A DNA stretch of 64,000 nt from NCBI GenBank assembly GCA_938015445.1, contig CALLPE010000038.1:62001-126000 (forward strand), given 5' to 3'. Shown here piece by piece: positions 8,717 to 16,695 of the stretch (positions are counted from its first letter, which is position 1; each line of letters opens with the position of its first letter). The translations under genes and the position numbers were made by a program. Source of the stretch: an uncultured Pirellulales bacterium. GTDB taxonomy: Bacteria; Planctomycetota; Planctomycetia; Pirellulales; Thermoguttaceae. The notes under the pieces were generated by a model that saw nothing but the letters and a program-made list of their open reading frames with translations, was not told where the DNA came from and did not search any database.

Positions 8717-10660
8717 CTACATCGGTTGCGCGCCGAATAGGTCCACCGCTCGCCTGACCAGCGGATTGTTGTACGGTTCGGCCAACCTTTGTGGCGGCGA
8801 TACAGTTTTAGGAGGTTGTGCAGCGGCTGACGCCGATTGCGTGGATTGCTGTATTACCCGGAATTCAAGCCGAATCGGACGCCCAGCCGATTCGGTTAGC
8901 GCGGCCTGTAGCCTCTTGAAATTCTCCGGCTGCTCGCACAGCGATTTGGCGATATTGTACTGCGGACTAAAGCTGATCAACAGGCGGTCGGGACTGATCA
9001 GCGTCGCTTGCTGAAACTTCTTAGCGTGTTCGACAACCATTCCCGTCAGCCGTGCCAGCGCCCCCATCCACAGCCGCGTAGCGTTGGCGTCGGGCGACGC
9101 AGCCGGCGGAATAGTCGTTTCCGGCGTTCTCTCCGGCGACTGGGCTGATGGCACAAATAGCTCTTCGGACCCGACATCGCCTCGAGCGCCATCTACTTGA
9201 GCACTGTCTGCCGAGAGCGCTGCCGAGATGGCTGCCTGGTCTGCTATGGCTGCCGCGGGGCGGCGGGGGTCGGTCGGCTCATACTTTTTTTTTGTGGATG
9301 GTTTCTCTGCCGACGATCTGGTTGCACTGCCCGTAGCCGTAGGCCGTTCTGCGGTGGCCGAATCTCCGGTTTGCACAACAGCAGATGCAGATGAGGTGGG
9401 CGCCACTGCGGCGCGGCCGGCAGCTTGCTGCCCGCTTCTCCCAGCCTCAGTAAGCACGCCAGCGCCGCGCAACTGGGCCACGATGTCGGCCAATGCATCC
9501 AATTCCTCCAATTGGCAGATTCGCACCAGGGCCAGTTCGGCGATGATTCGGGTCTGCGTGCTGTAGCGCATCCGGCCTAGCGCGCTATCGATTATTTGCA
9601 TCGCCGCTATAATAGTGGCCAACCCCAGCTTGCCGCCCAAATCGGCTACCATCTGGCGGTTCTCGCCCGAGGCATACATCAGGCGACTGACTGGGCAGCC
9701 TGCCGCGGCGGCCATGCAGTCGCGGAAGTAACCGAATAGTTGCTCCATTAACAGGCTGACTTCCACGCCTTCGCCTAGCGCGGTGTCCAATTCTTGCAGC
9801 GCGCCTGCCGCGTTCCGTGAAGCCAGATGGCCCAACAGCGCCGCCAACCGTTCGTCGCTGGCCGTTCCCAGCAAGTTATGGACGTCGGCTACGGTGATCC
9901 GACCGGCACCGAAGGCCAGCATTTTCTCCAGCAGCGATTGGCCATCGCGCATCGAACCGGCGGCACGGCGGGCGATAAGCTCAAGGGCCGCATCGTCGGC
10001 TTCCACGCCTTCGGCCTGGACGATTTGGCGCAGCCGCCGCGCGATGGCAGCGGTGTCGATGCCGGCGAAGTCGAACCGTTGGCAGCGGGAAAGAATGGTA
10101 ACAGGTATTTTTGTCGGCTCGGTGGTGCAGAAGATGAACTTCACGTGCTCCGGAGGCTCTTCAAGCGTTTTCAGCAGGGCGTTGAAGGCCTCTTTAGTAA
10201 GCATGTGAACTTCGTCGATGATGTAGATTTTGTATCTGGCGCGGCTGGGACGAATCCCCACGTTGTCGCGCAACTGGCGAATGTCGTCGATGCCGCGCTT
10301 GCTGGCCCCGTCGATTTCCAGTACGTCCAGGTCGCTGCCGGCGCTGATCATCTGGCAGATGTCGCATTGATTGCAGGGGGTGGGCGACGGCCCATGCACG
10401 CAGTTCAGCGCCTTGGCCAGAATCCGCGCGGTGGAGGTCTTCCCCACCCCACGGGCACCGGTAAACAGATACGCATGGCCTACCCGCTGCGTGCTTATGG
10501 CGTTGGCCAGCGCCTGGGCAATGTGTTCCTGGCCGACCAGTTCGCCGAAGGTTTGCGGCCGATAGCGGCGGGCCACGACGGTGTACTGTTCAGTCGTCTG
10601 ACCGGCGTCGCGCGACGCCGCAGCAGGTCGAATGCCACTGGTAGCAGTGGGCTGCTCCAT
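8717..10660 (-). CDS. dnaX: DNA polymerase III subunit gamma/tau
   Basis: 647 residues, like E. coli tau (643). This is the clamp-loader ATPase that opens the sliding clamp. It has the Walker A motif GARGVGKTS at 68-76, zinc cysteines C87, C96, C99 and C102, the Walker B/DExx stretch IIDEVHML, the arginine-finger motif ILSRCQRFDF, then the collar domain to about 370. A Ser/Thr/Ala-rich linker follows, and a C-terminal tau-like domain (RLWMGALARLTGM onward). At Lys457-Lys459 the gene reads AAA AAA AAG within a run of nine A residues; a -1 shift there meets TGA at once, giving a gamma-like form of about 460 residues. SRP RNA lies upstream and ybaB downstream. Confidence 0.97.
   Translation of the reverse strand: MEQPTATSGIRPAAASRDAGQTTEQYTVVARRYRPQTFGELVGQEHIAQALANAISTQRVGHAYLFTGARGVGKTSTARILAKALNCVHGPSPTPCNQCDICQMISAGSDLDVLEIDGASKRGIDDIRQLRDNVGIRPSRARYKIYIIDEVHMLTKEAFNALLKTLEEPPEHVKFIFCTTEPTKIPVTILSRCQRFDFAGIDTAAIARRLRQIVQAEGVEADDAALELIARRAAGSMRDGQSLLEKMLAFGAGRITVADVHNLLGTASDERLAALLGHLASRNAAGALQELDTALGEGVEVSLLMEQLFGYFRDCMAAAAGCPVSRLMYASGENRQMVADLGGKLGLATIIAAMQIIDSALGRMRYSTQTRIIAELALVRICQLEELDALADIVAQLRGAGVLTEAGRSGQQAAGRAAVAPTSSASAVVQTGDSATAERPTATGSATRSSAEKPSTKKKYEPTDPRRPAAAIADQAAISAALSADSAQVDGARGDVGSEELFVPSAQSPERTPETTIPPAASPDANATRLWMGALARLTGMVVEHAKKFQQATLISPDRLLISFSPQYNIAKSLCEQPENFKRLQAALTESAGRPIRLEFRVIQQSTQSASAAAQPPKTVSPPQRLAEPYNNPLVRRAVDLFGAQPM
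9285..9294 (-). other. Putative slippery sequence (A9G) in dnaX
   Basis: On the minus strand nine A residues are followed by G, in frame ACA AAA AAA AAG TAT GAG. A shift to -1 reads GTA then TGA (stop at 9281-9279). The +1 frame stays open to a stop at about 9244. The run contains the A AAA AAG heptamer used in E. coli dnaX, and its length matches the run used for transcriptional slippage in Thermus thermophilus dnaX (family knowledge). Either route would make a short gamma subunit. Confidence 0.6.
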
Positions 10661-10700
10661 ACAGATCGCCCTTGGGATGCAACACCGCCGACAACACGTG

Positions 10701-10813
10701 CGGCCCCCGATGAGAGGCCCTCCACACCTGAAGCTTGCTGCTTATGGCTGCTGACTTTCGTCCCTGACCAGGTTCGCAGGGCTCCATTGTGGGGACCCCT
10801 CATCCGAGGCCGC
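10701..10813 (-). ncRNA. ffs: Bacterial small SRP RNA (4.5S type)
   Basis: The minus strand carries the conserved domain IV core: CCTGGTCAGGGAC, a GAAA loop, then GTCAGCAGCCATAAGCAG. Flanking arms pair almost perfectly: GAGGGGTCCCCACA with TGTGGAGGGCCTCTC (one bulge), and outside it CGGCCTCGGAT with ATCGGGGGCCG (one mismatch). The resulting hairpin is about 113 nt, like E. coli 4.5S RNA (114 nt). It binds Ffh and targets nascent membrane proteins. The ends are set by base pairing and may be off by a few bases. It sits about 40 bp upstream of dnaX on the same strand, a common order. Confidence 0.93.
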
Positions 10814-10875
10814 CACCGGCAAGGCTGGACCGCCAACGCTGCGGCGCCCAGGCTCGCGCGCTACGTGCAATAATC

Positions 10876-10904
10876 TTTTTACGACGTAGCAACCGAAACG
10901 TCAA
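10876..10904 (-). promoter_or_regulatory. Sigma-70-type promoter for SRP RNA
   Basis: On the minus strand TTGACG (10904-10899) and TAAAAA (10881-10876) are separated by 17 bp. Transcription would start near 10869, leaving a leader of about 55 nt before the SRP RNA helix. A 7-bp perfect inverted repeat (GCTACGT at 10860-10866, ACGTAGC at 10884-10890) straddles the -10 box and start site and could be an operator. The remaining gap to 11182 shows no gene. Confidence 0.5.
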
Positions 10905-11182
10905 AGGGGCGGCATCGCAAATTTCGCCAATCAGCCACTGCGTTGACTGCACTGGCAGACTCGGGTATAAATGCTCTTTGGGGGGTGGAAATAATCGGTT
11001 GGCGCTAGGCGACTTGAGACAGAGTGACCGGTAGGCGGGCAAGCGCGCTGGAATCGGGGGATGGGTGTGCAGTTGGTCGCCGGCAATGGCCAGGCGGATG
11101 GTATGTCTATAGCGCAGGCGAGTCTTATCCGCTGGCGTGTCCGCCCTGGGTTTTCACCAAGCAGTACAAAGGGAGCTTACCC

Positions 11183-12172
11183 ATGCGCAACATCGCAACG
11201 CGGGGCTTTACGTTGGTGGAGTTGCTGATCGTAATTGCCATCATCGCCGTGCTGGTGATGCTGCTGACCCCGGCAGTGCAACAAGTGCGCGAGTCGATGT
11301 TGCGCACGCAATGCAAGAATAACTTGTGGCAAATCGGCCGAGCCGTGCTGCAACACGTGGACAAATGGGGCCATTACCCGACTAGCGGTTGGGGTTGGGG
11401 TTGGGCCGGCGACCCGAACCAGGGATTTACCAAGAACCAGCCTTCGGGGTGGGCCTATAACATATTGCCTTATATCGAGTTGGGCAATTTGCACGATCAA
11501 GGAATGGGGCTATCGGGCGAAGCGCTGAAAGCCGCCATAACGGCCACCACCTCAACCCCGGTTGCGCTTTATCATTGTCCAAGCCGACGCCGAGCAATCC
11601 CTTATCCCTACATCCACCCCAGCCCATATTACAACTGCACGTACCAACCCAACGGCGGGAGCGGTGGGCAAGTAATCGGGCGAACCGATTATGCGATCAA
11701 CGCCGGCGACACCCTACCCGGTACACCCAACAAAGGCCCCGGAAGCATTGCCGCCGGCATGTCGCAGACCGAATGGGGGCCAGCCTCGCGGCTTAATGGA
11801 ATCTCTTACCTGCGCAGCGAGGTTCAACCAGCCCAGGTCGTGGACGGCATCTCCTACACTTACCTGATCGGCGAACGATACGTCAATCCCGACGGGATGT
11901 TCTCCGGCGCGCCGGCCGACGACGATCAGGGCTGGAACCAAGGTTGGGACTGGGACACGATCCGTTGGGCCAACGAAAATTGGACTCCGCGACGTGATCG
12001 GCCTGGGTACAACAACGTGTACGTCTTCGGTAGCGCACACGCAAGCGGTTTCAATATGGTCTTCTGCGACGGCGCAGTGCGAACCATCCGCTACAACATC
12101 GATGGCATTCTACACCGCAACCTGGCAGTGCGCAACGATCGCACTCCGGTCGATATGACCCAGCTCGAGTAG
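11183..12172 (+). CDS. DUF1559 domain protein with type II pseudopilin N-terminus
   Basis: 330 residues. The ATG at 11183 is supported by GGGAG eight bases upstream and by the prepilin peptidase motif right after it ([18 protein letters not shown]). The first helix, with the [11 protein letters not shown] and [14 protein letters not shown] segments, and the C-terminal [20 protein letters not shown] block match the DUF1559 family, which is highly expanded in planctomycetes. The role of the family is not established; a surface or pseudopilin-like function is inferred from the N-terminus. The Trp/Gly-rich stretch near residues 65-80 is characteristic. It stands alone, convergent with the next gene. 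Confidence 0.92.
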   Translation: MRNIATRGFTLVELLIVIAIIAVLVMLLTPAVQQVRESMLRTQCKNNLWQIGRAVLQHVDKWGHYPTSGWGWGWAGDPNQGFTKNQPSGWAYNILPYIELGNLHDQGMGLSGEALKAAITATTSTPVALYHCPSRRRAIPYPYIHPSPYYNCTYQPNGGSGGQVIGRTDYAINAGDTLPGTPNKGPGSIAAGMSQTEWGPASRLNGISYLRSEVQPAQVVDGISYTYLIGERYVNPDGMFSGAPADDDQGWNQGWDWDTIRWANENWTPRRDRPGYNNVYVFGSAHASGFNMVFCDGAVRTIRYNIDGILHRNLAVRNDRTPVDMTQLE

Positions 12173-12457
12173 AAACAAGCGACTCGTTCTAGCTTAAGGG
12201 CGCTGTCAGTTGTGTGCGCGGTTAAGCGGTTGCGTTGGGGGGCGCAACAATCACAGCGTAAAGCGGGCTTAGCCGTTTGTCTGCTTCCTGCTCCAGCCGC
12301 CAGGGGCACGCCTCGGAGCCAATCATTGCCAGACGACTGCTCAAGCGCTTGCGCCGGCGGTTTGGCTCTGTGCAATGGCCGCTGCTGACGGTTGCACAGC
12401 GGGCAGACGTTGTCTCGTCGCCGGGGTGGAAGCCTGCGTGGGACGCGAAACAGTGCG

Positions 12458-14089
12458 TCAGTAGTTGTACGTCAGCCCCATGAAGGCGCCGTGCAACAGC
12501 AAGTGGCCGTTGGTGTGCATGCTGGCGATTTCGGGGATATCGACCATGTATTGGGGGAACTGGTGGTCGGCCAAGCCGATGCCCGTGGCAACCAGCAGCC
12601 GGTAGCCGATCGTAGCGCTGAGCCTGCGCGTCAGTTGCCAATCCAGTCCTAGGTTCACCTCGGTAAGGAAAGAAAAAACATCACGGCTGGAGTCGACTGG
12701 GAATGCTCCGTAGATTCCGCTGCCTGCCACACCGTCGCCGCGGTAAATGTGAAAGTGTTGACGGATGTGGTTATTGTAGAGGCCAAACTTGGGCGTAAGA
12801 AAAAAGCGCAGATTGCCCGCCCACCACCAATCGGCGTTGAAGCCCAACTGGAAGCCCCATAGATTGTTGGCCACGTCGATGTCCAAGTAAGCCTGTCCGT
12901 CGGGCTGCGACCACTGGTATCCGTTACGCAGCGAGGCGAAAAGCAGGTTTTCCTCGAAGCGCAAGAATCTCGCTCCCGCCAACCAATCTACGGCCAAAGG
13001 CGAGTTGTACTGGCCCCACAGCCGGTTGCGAATCACGTTGATTTCTACGTTGTGCAGCTCGTTGCGCCGCCACAGTCGGTGTTCGCGGGCGCCGTTGCCG
13101 AACCAGTTTTCGGCGCTGTTGGCGGGGTTCTGCGCGCCGAAGTACACCTGCTGAAATTGCAGGGGCGTGCCCAGTCCCAGCGGTTCGGTCTCGTCGTAGT
13201 AAACAGGAAACACCTGTCGATAGGTGGTGAAGGCGTCGAGCGTCCAGTACGTGGCCTCTACCGCCCAGGCGCCGCAGCCAAAGTAACGCCCAAAGCGCAC
13301 TTCTCCGCCCCATCGCCACGGCATTCGGCCGTCGGTATGCCCCAGTTGCATGGCGTCGTAACGGCCGTCGCTGCTGTATTGGTGGGAGAGCCACACGCGG
13401 TTAGGTTCGTCGCGGCCCATCACCAAAGCGCCCACGTAACCGAACCACGGCCAGCGGCAATCGTCCGCGCAACCGCTTTGCCACCATCCACCCTGAAGGT
13501 TGCCGAACACTCCGGTGCTCGGTCCGTAACAGCCGCAGTAAGGCGAAGTGTCAGGGTACAAGGGGCTGGTCGGTGACACTTCAGCCCGCACTCCCGCGCC
13601 GTACTCGCTAGGACCCCGTGCGAATGACCGGCCGCTTTCCAATAGGCTGGCGGACATGCCAGGGTTGTCGGCAGGTTCAGGCAAAGCCTGGTCTAGCGGG
13701 AAGTCGACGTAAGGACGCTGGGCCGAACTGCGCGGCAGCGGCGCCGGAGGCTGCGATGCCGGTTCCAAGCCGGAACATTGCCATGCCAAACCAGCGTGAG
13801 TGCTCGTTTCGGCCAAAACTGCCGGCGCAGTGGGGCTGACCTGCCTATCGAGCCACGGCAAGGGCTGCGGAGCGCCATAAAGGCCGTACTGCCCCCATGC
13901 ACAAGCCTCGAACATTTTGAAGCTTGTTATCAGCCACATCGCTGCCAATACCATACTTACAGCGCACATCCTCTTAGTAGGCATAGGCACATTAGTAGGC
14001 ATAGGCACACTTACCGCCGGCACTTTACTGTTGGGGATAGTTCCTGACCGCACATCCCTGACAGGCGTTCTTTGGCTAGCCGTCGTCAT
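12458..14089 (-). CDS. BBP7-type outer-membrane beta-barrel protein
   Basis: 543 residues. The ATG at 14089 has AAAGGA eight bases upstream. A long basic n-region precedes a hydrophobic helix at about 45-65, probably a signal peptide. An in-frame 18-bp duplication encodes VPMPTN-VPMPTK at about 28-39. After a Pro/Ala-rich linker, a Cys-containing short region (PYCGCYG) leads to a barrel-like domain with alternating aromatic strands, ending in MGLTYNY, a typical outer-membrane C-terminus with a terminal aromatic. The pattern fits the planctomycete BBP7 barrel family; substrate and partners are unknown. It is a single gene, convergent with the DUF1559 gene. Confidence 0.8.
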   Translation of the reverse strand: MTTASQRTPVRDVRSGTIPNSKVPAVSVPMPTNVPMPTKRMCAVSMVLAAMWLITSFKMFEACAWGQYGLYGAPQPLPWLDRQVSPTAPAVLAETSTHAGLAWQCSGLEPASQPPAPLPRSSAQRPYVDFPLDQALPEPADNPGMSASLLESGRSFARGPSEYGAGVRAEVSPTSPLYPDTSPYCGCYGPSTGVFGNLQGGWWQSGCADDCRWPWFGYVGALVMGRDEPNRVWLSHQYSSDGRYDAMQLGHTDGRMPWRWGGEVRFGRYFGCGAWAVEATYWTLDAFTTYRQVFPVYYDETEPLGLGTPLQFQQVYFGAQNPANSAENWFGNGAREHRLWRRNELHNVEINVIRNRLWGQYNSPLAVDWLAGARFLRFEENLLFASLRNGYQWSQPDGQAYLDIDVANNLWGFQLGFNADWWWAGNLRFFLTPKFGLYNNHIRQHFHIYRGDGVAGSGIYGAFPVDSSRDVFSFLTEVNLGLDWQLTRRLSATIGYRLLVATGIGLADHQFPQYMVDIPEIASMHTNGHLLLHGAFMGLTYNY

Positions 14090-14821
14090 GGCTTATGTCC
14101 TTTCAAGCGAACTTGTTTCCGACAACGTCCGAACTTGTTTCCGACAACGTCTTGCCCAAGCCGCATACTCTGTCCGCATTCTGCCGACTTTGGCGGGCAG
14201 TCGGCTGCGGCCAAGCGTGTGGCCAGCGCTAATCGTAGTCAGCGCTGCATGGTGTTAGGAAACAAGCCGCCTTGGCAAAACTGGGCAGTCGCACAACCGT
14301 GCTCGTAAAAACATTTCGGCCTGTTGCTGTTACGGCGTTTGGCGATTCTTCCAGTGCGCGAGTGATCCACGACTTTGCGGCCCGACAAATCGCTTTACGT
14401 CGCTTGCCCTGCAAAACGCATCAACTGACCGTTGAAGAGCATTTCGCTTCATACGGCACAGCTTATTACTGCCTGGCCGATCTTCTCCTGCCGCCGAGGC
14501 AATATGCGCCGCCTGTACCGCTGCTATCGAATAATGGGGTAATGCCTGTTATGGCGATGCCGCCGGCTTAGCCTTACTGGTCGCATATGTGGCGACTTGC
14601 CTAATGTTGCATCGCCGGCGCTTTCGGCAAGCCGGATACTCTTGCCCCGTAAGCCGGAAACTCGTATCAGCAAGACATCTGTTACCCGGCGAGGGCTAGC
14701 AAGGCATCTGTTAGCCGGCAAGGCATGTGTTGGGGTGAAGTGATACGTTCGGCGTCGAACACGCCACACGCGGCAAACGCCATTTCAGTCGCCAAGCACT
14801 CCATAACGAGCAACGGCGTTT
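14090..14821. other. Intergenic region with short duplications, no supported gene
   Basis: About 730 bases. It contains a near-perfect 22-bp duplication at 14109-14151 (unit GAACTTGTTTCCGACAACGTC) and looser repeats around 14655-14728 built on AGCAAGRCATCTGTTA and AGCCGG. The ribosome site of the BBP7 gene is at its left end. Open frames on both strands have no recognisable product. Confidence 0.5.
14109..14151. repeat. 22-bp direct duplication
   Basis: GAACTTGTTTCCGACAACGTC occurs at 14109-14129 and again at 14131-14151 with one base between them, so the period is 22 bp. It lies just upstream of the BBP7 gene start. Confidence 0.85.
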
Positions 14822-15637
14822 TCAACCTGCACTACTGCGCGGCTCTTGCCCAACGGCGTTGTGCAGTTCTTCGGCCAGCCGCTGATAGTCTTCTGCGCCA
14901 TGCGAGCCAGCCGCGTAGTCGAAGATCGACTTGCCGAAGCTGGGCGCCTCTGCAAGCCGAATATTGCGTCGGATGCGTGTAGCGAACACTCGGGCTTGGC
15001 TCCAAGGCACCGATTGCTGATTTGCGTTGCGGAAGAATGCTTCCACATCGGCTGCCACTTCAGCCGCCAGCCGCGTAGCGCCGTCGTACAGCGTCAACAC
15101 TACGCCGCTGACCCGCAGCCGATCATTCAGCCGCGAGGCCACCAACTGGACCGTCTGGAGCAGCTTGCTCAGACCGTGCAAGGCCAGAAAATGCGGCTGC
15201 AAAGGAATGAGCACTTCTTCCACCGCTGCTAGGGCGTTGAGTGTTAGCACCCCCAGCGACGGCGGACAATCGACCAGCAGATAATCCAGCTCTATCGGGT
15301 CTTGGCGCAGCTTCTCGCGCAAAATAACTTCGCGTCCAGGCACGCCGGCCAGTTCCAATTCGGCGGCCGCCAAGTCTAAAGTGGAACTGACCACCCAAAG
15401 GTTCGGCGAGACCTCTTGCCGCACTTCAGCCAGAGACTGTTTGCCTGAAAGAACTTCGTAGATCGAAGGACGCCCTGGATACGGATCCAGCCGAAAGTGC
15501 AGCGAAGCGTGAGCCTGCGGGTCCATGTCGATCAGGCACACGCGCAGGCCCTGCCGGGCCAGCGCAGCGCTGAGGTTGACGGCGGTAGTCGTCTTGCCCA
15601 CCCCGCCTTTCTGGTTCATCACTGCGATAGAACGCAT
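14822..15637 (-). CDS. parA: ParA/Soj family ATPase
   Basis: 271 residues, the usual ParA/MinD-superfamily length. The deviant Walker A motif KGGVGKTT is at about residues 10-17. CLIDMDPQAHAS and YLLVDCPPSLG give the switch I and Walker B regions. The C-terminal stretch (IRRNIRLAEAPSFGKSI) is the one seen in Soj/ParA chromosome segregation ATPases. Such proteins bind DNA non-specifically as ATP dimers and move ParB-bound cargo. No parB gene or parS-like cluster was recognised next to it, so it may be an orphan ParA or have its partner elsewhere. Confidence 0.92.
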   Translation of the reverse strand: MRSIAVMNQKGGVGKTTTAVNLSAALARQGLRVCLIDMDPQAHASLHFRLDPYPGRPSIYEVLSGKQSLAEVRQEVSPNLWVVSSTLDLAAAELELAGVPGREVILREKLRQDPIELDYLLVDCPPSLGVLTLNALAAVEEVLIPLQPHFLALHGLSKLLQTVQLVASRLNDRLRVSGVVLTLYDGATRLAAEVAADVEAFFRNANQQSVPWSQARVFATRIRRNIRLAEAPSFGKSIFDYAAGSHGAEDYQRLAEELHNAVGQEPRSSAG

Positions 15638-15826
15638 GGCAACACAAAAAAGGATAGCAACACACAGTCGCTACAGCCTGACAGCAACCGATTTTTGCTG
15701 CTCGGCGCCGCGTTTTCATATCCGGCTTTGCCAAGCCGGCGCCGCCGCAGCCAGATGCACTCGGTAGCCATTGCCCCGCGCTTGCCTCGCTACCCGGCTG
15801 CGTCGTTCATCGTCGGCCGCCACAGC

Positions 15827-16237
15827 TTACTGACTTTCGGAGCGGTGGAAATGGACGTGCTTCCACTTTCCGTCTTCGCGCTGCCAGACACGGGTTTCTT
15901 CGCACCGATAAGTGACCGGCTTGCCGCTGGCGTCCAACCGCTGTACCAAACGAACGTAGCTGACCACCGCCGCGTCTTCGCCCAGCAGGCGGACATGGGG
16001 CGAGGCCATGGTCGTGTTGTGCGGGCCGGAAATGCCGCCCCGATCGAAATAAAAGCCGTGGAAATCCAACCCCACCACTAGCGCGCCGCGCGACTCCGGC
16101 TCGAAGCAGGAAAGCTGCGCATCGCACAGCCGGGAGTACGTGTCCCAGTCGCCCACCATAATGCTTTCCAGCAAGCGCTGGTTCAACTGGAGCAGCTCGT
16201 CGATGACGGCGCGCTGCTCGTCGCTCGTGCTGGCCAT
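15827..16237 (-). CDS. SnoaL-like / CaMKII-association-domain protein
   Basis: 136 residues. The ATG at 16237 is chosen because AAGGAG lies nine bases upstream; longer in-frame extensions run into a tandem repeat and are unlikely to be translated. The sequence has the cone-shaped NTF2-like pattern: an N-terminal helix pair (LLQLNQRLLESIMVGDWD), then FEPESRGALVVGLDFHGFYF, and C-terminal strands (TRVWQREDGKWKHVHFHRS). It matches the bacterial relatives of the calcium/calmodulin kinase II association domain. The substrate, if any, is unknown. Confidence 0.8.
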   Translation of the reverse strand: MASTSDEQRAVIDELLQLNQRLLESIMVGDWDTYSRLCDAQLSCFEPESRGALVVGLDFHGFYFDRGGISGPHNTTMASPHVRLLGEDAAVVSYVRLVQRLDASGKPVTYRCEETRVWQREDGKWKHVHFHRSESQ

Positions 16238-16321
16238 GCTTGTTGTGCTCCTTAACAGTCCGCCAGAAATGCAATCTGTGCATTGTAGCCGGCCAGGTTC
16301 GGGCGACCAGGGGGAGGCAGT

Positions 16322-16473
16322 CGCGTTCCAACCGGCGTGATCCGGTTGCGTTCCAAGCGAGGTGATCCGGTTGCGTTCCAGGCGGTTGAGCCGGTTGCGT
16401 TTCAGGCGGGGTGATCGGGTTGCGTTCCAAGCGGGGTGATCGGGTTGCGTGGCAACCGGGTAGCCGGTTAGGT
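16322..16473. repeat. Degenerate 24-25-bp tandem repeat, about six units
   Basis: Units follow the consensus GTTGCGTTCCAAGCGGGGTGA followed by TCCG or TCGG. They vary at a few positions each, and the last unit fades into GGTTAGGTTCAAGGC. The array sits in the divergent gap between the SnoaL-like gene and the glycosidase gene. There are no spacers between units. Confidence 0.85.
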
Positions 16474-16695
16474 TCAAGGCCCGATAGCCCAAAGCGTTGC
16501 GGCCGGGGTAGCCGAGCCGGGCGGCGCGCCGACTGCGGACGGCGCTGCTTTCTTTGCGCGGCACGCTGCGATATGATCGCCTGTCGGAATGCTCCGTCCG
16601 TTTCCCTCCGCAAAGCGTGCAGACGCCACCGGCTGCTGCACGCCGATATTGTTCCGTTACCATCGTCAGTTGCATATCGTGAAAGGAAACCGGTC

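Noticed and set aside
16238-16675. Long N-terminal extension of the SnoaL-like gene
   Set aside because: It reads through a tandem repeat, and a strong ribosome site supports the later start at 16237.
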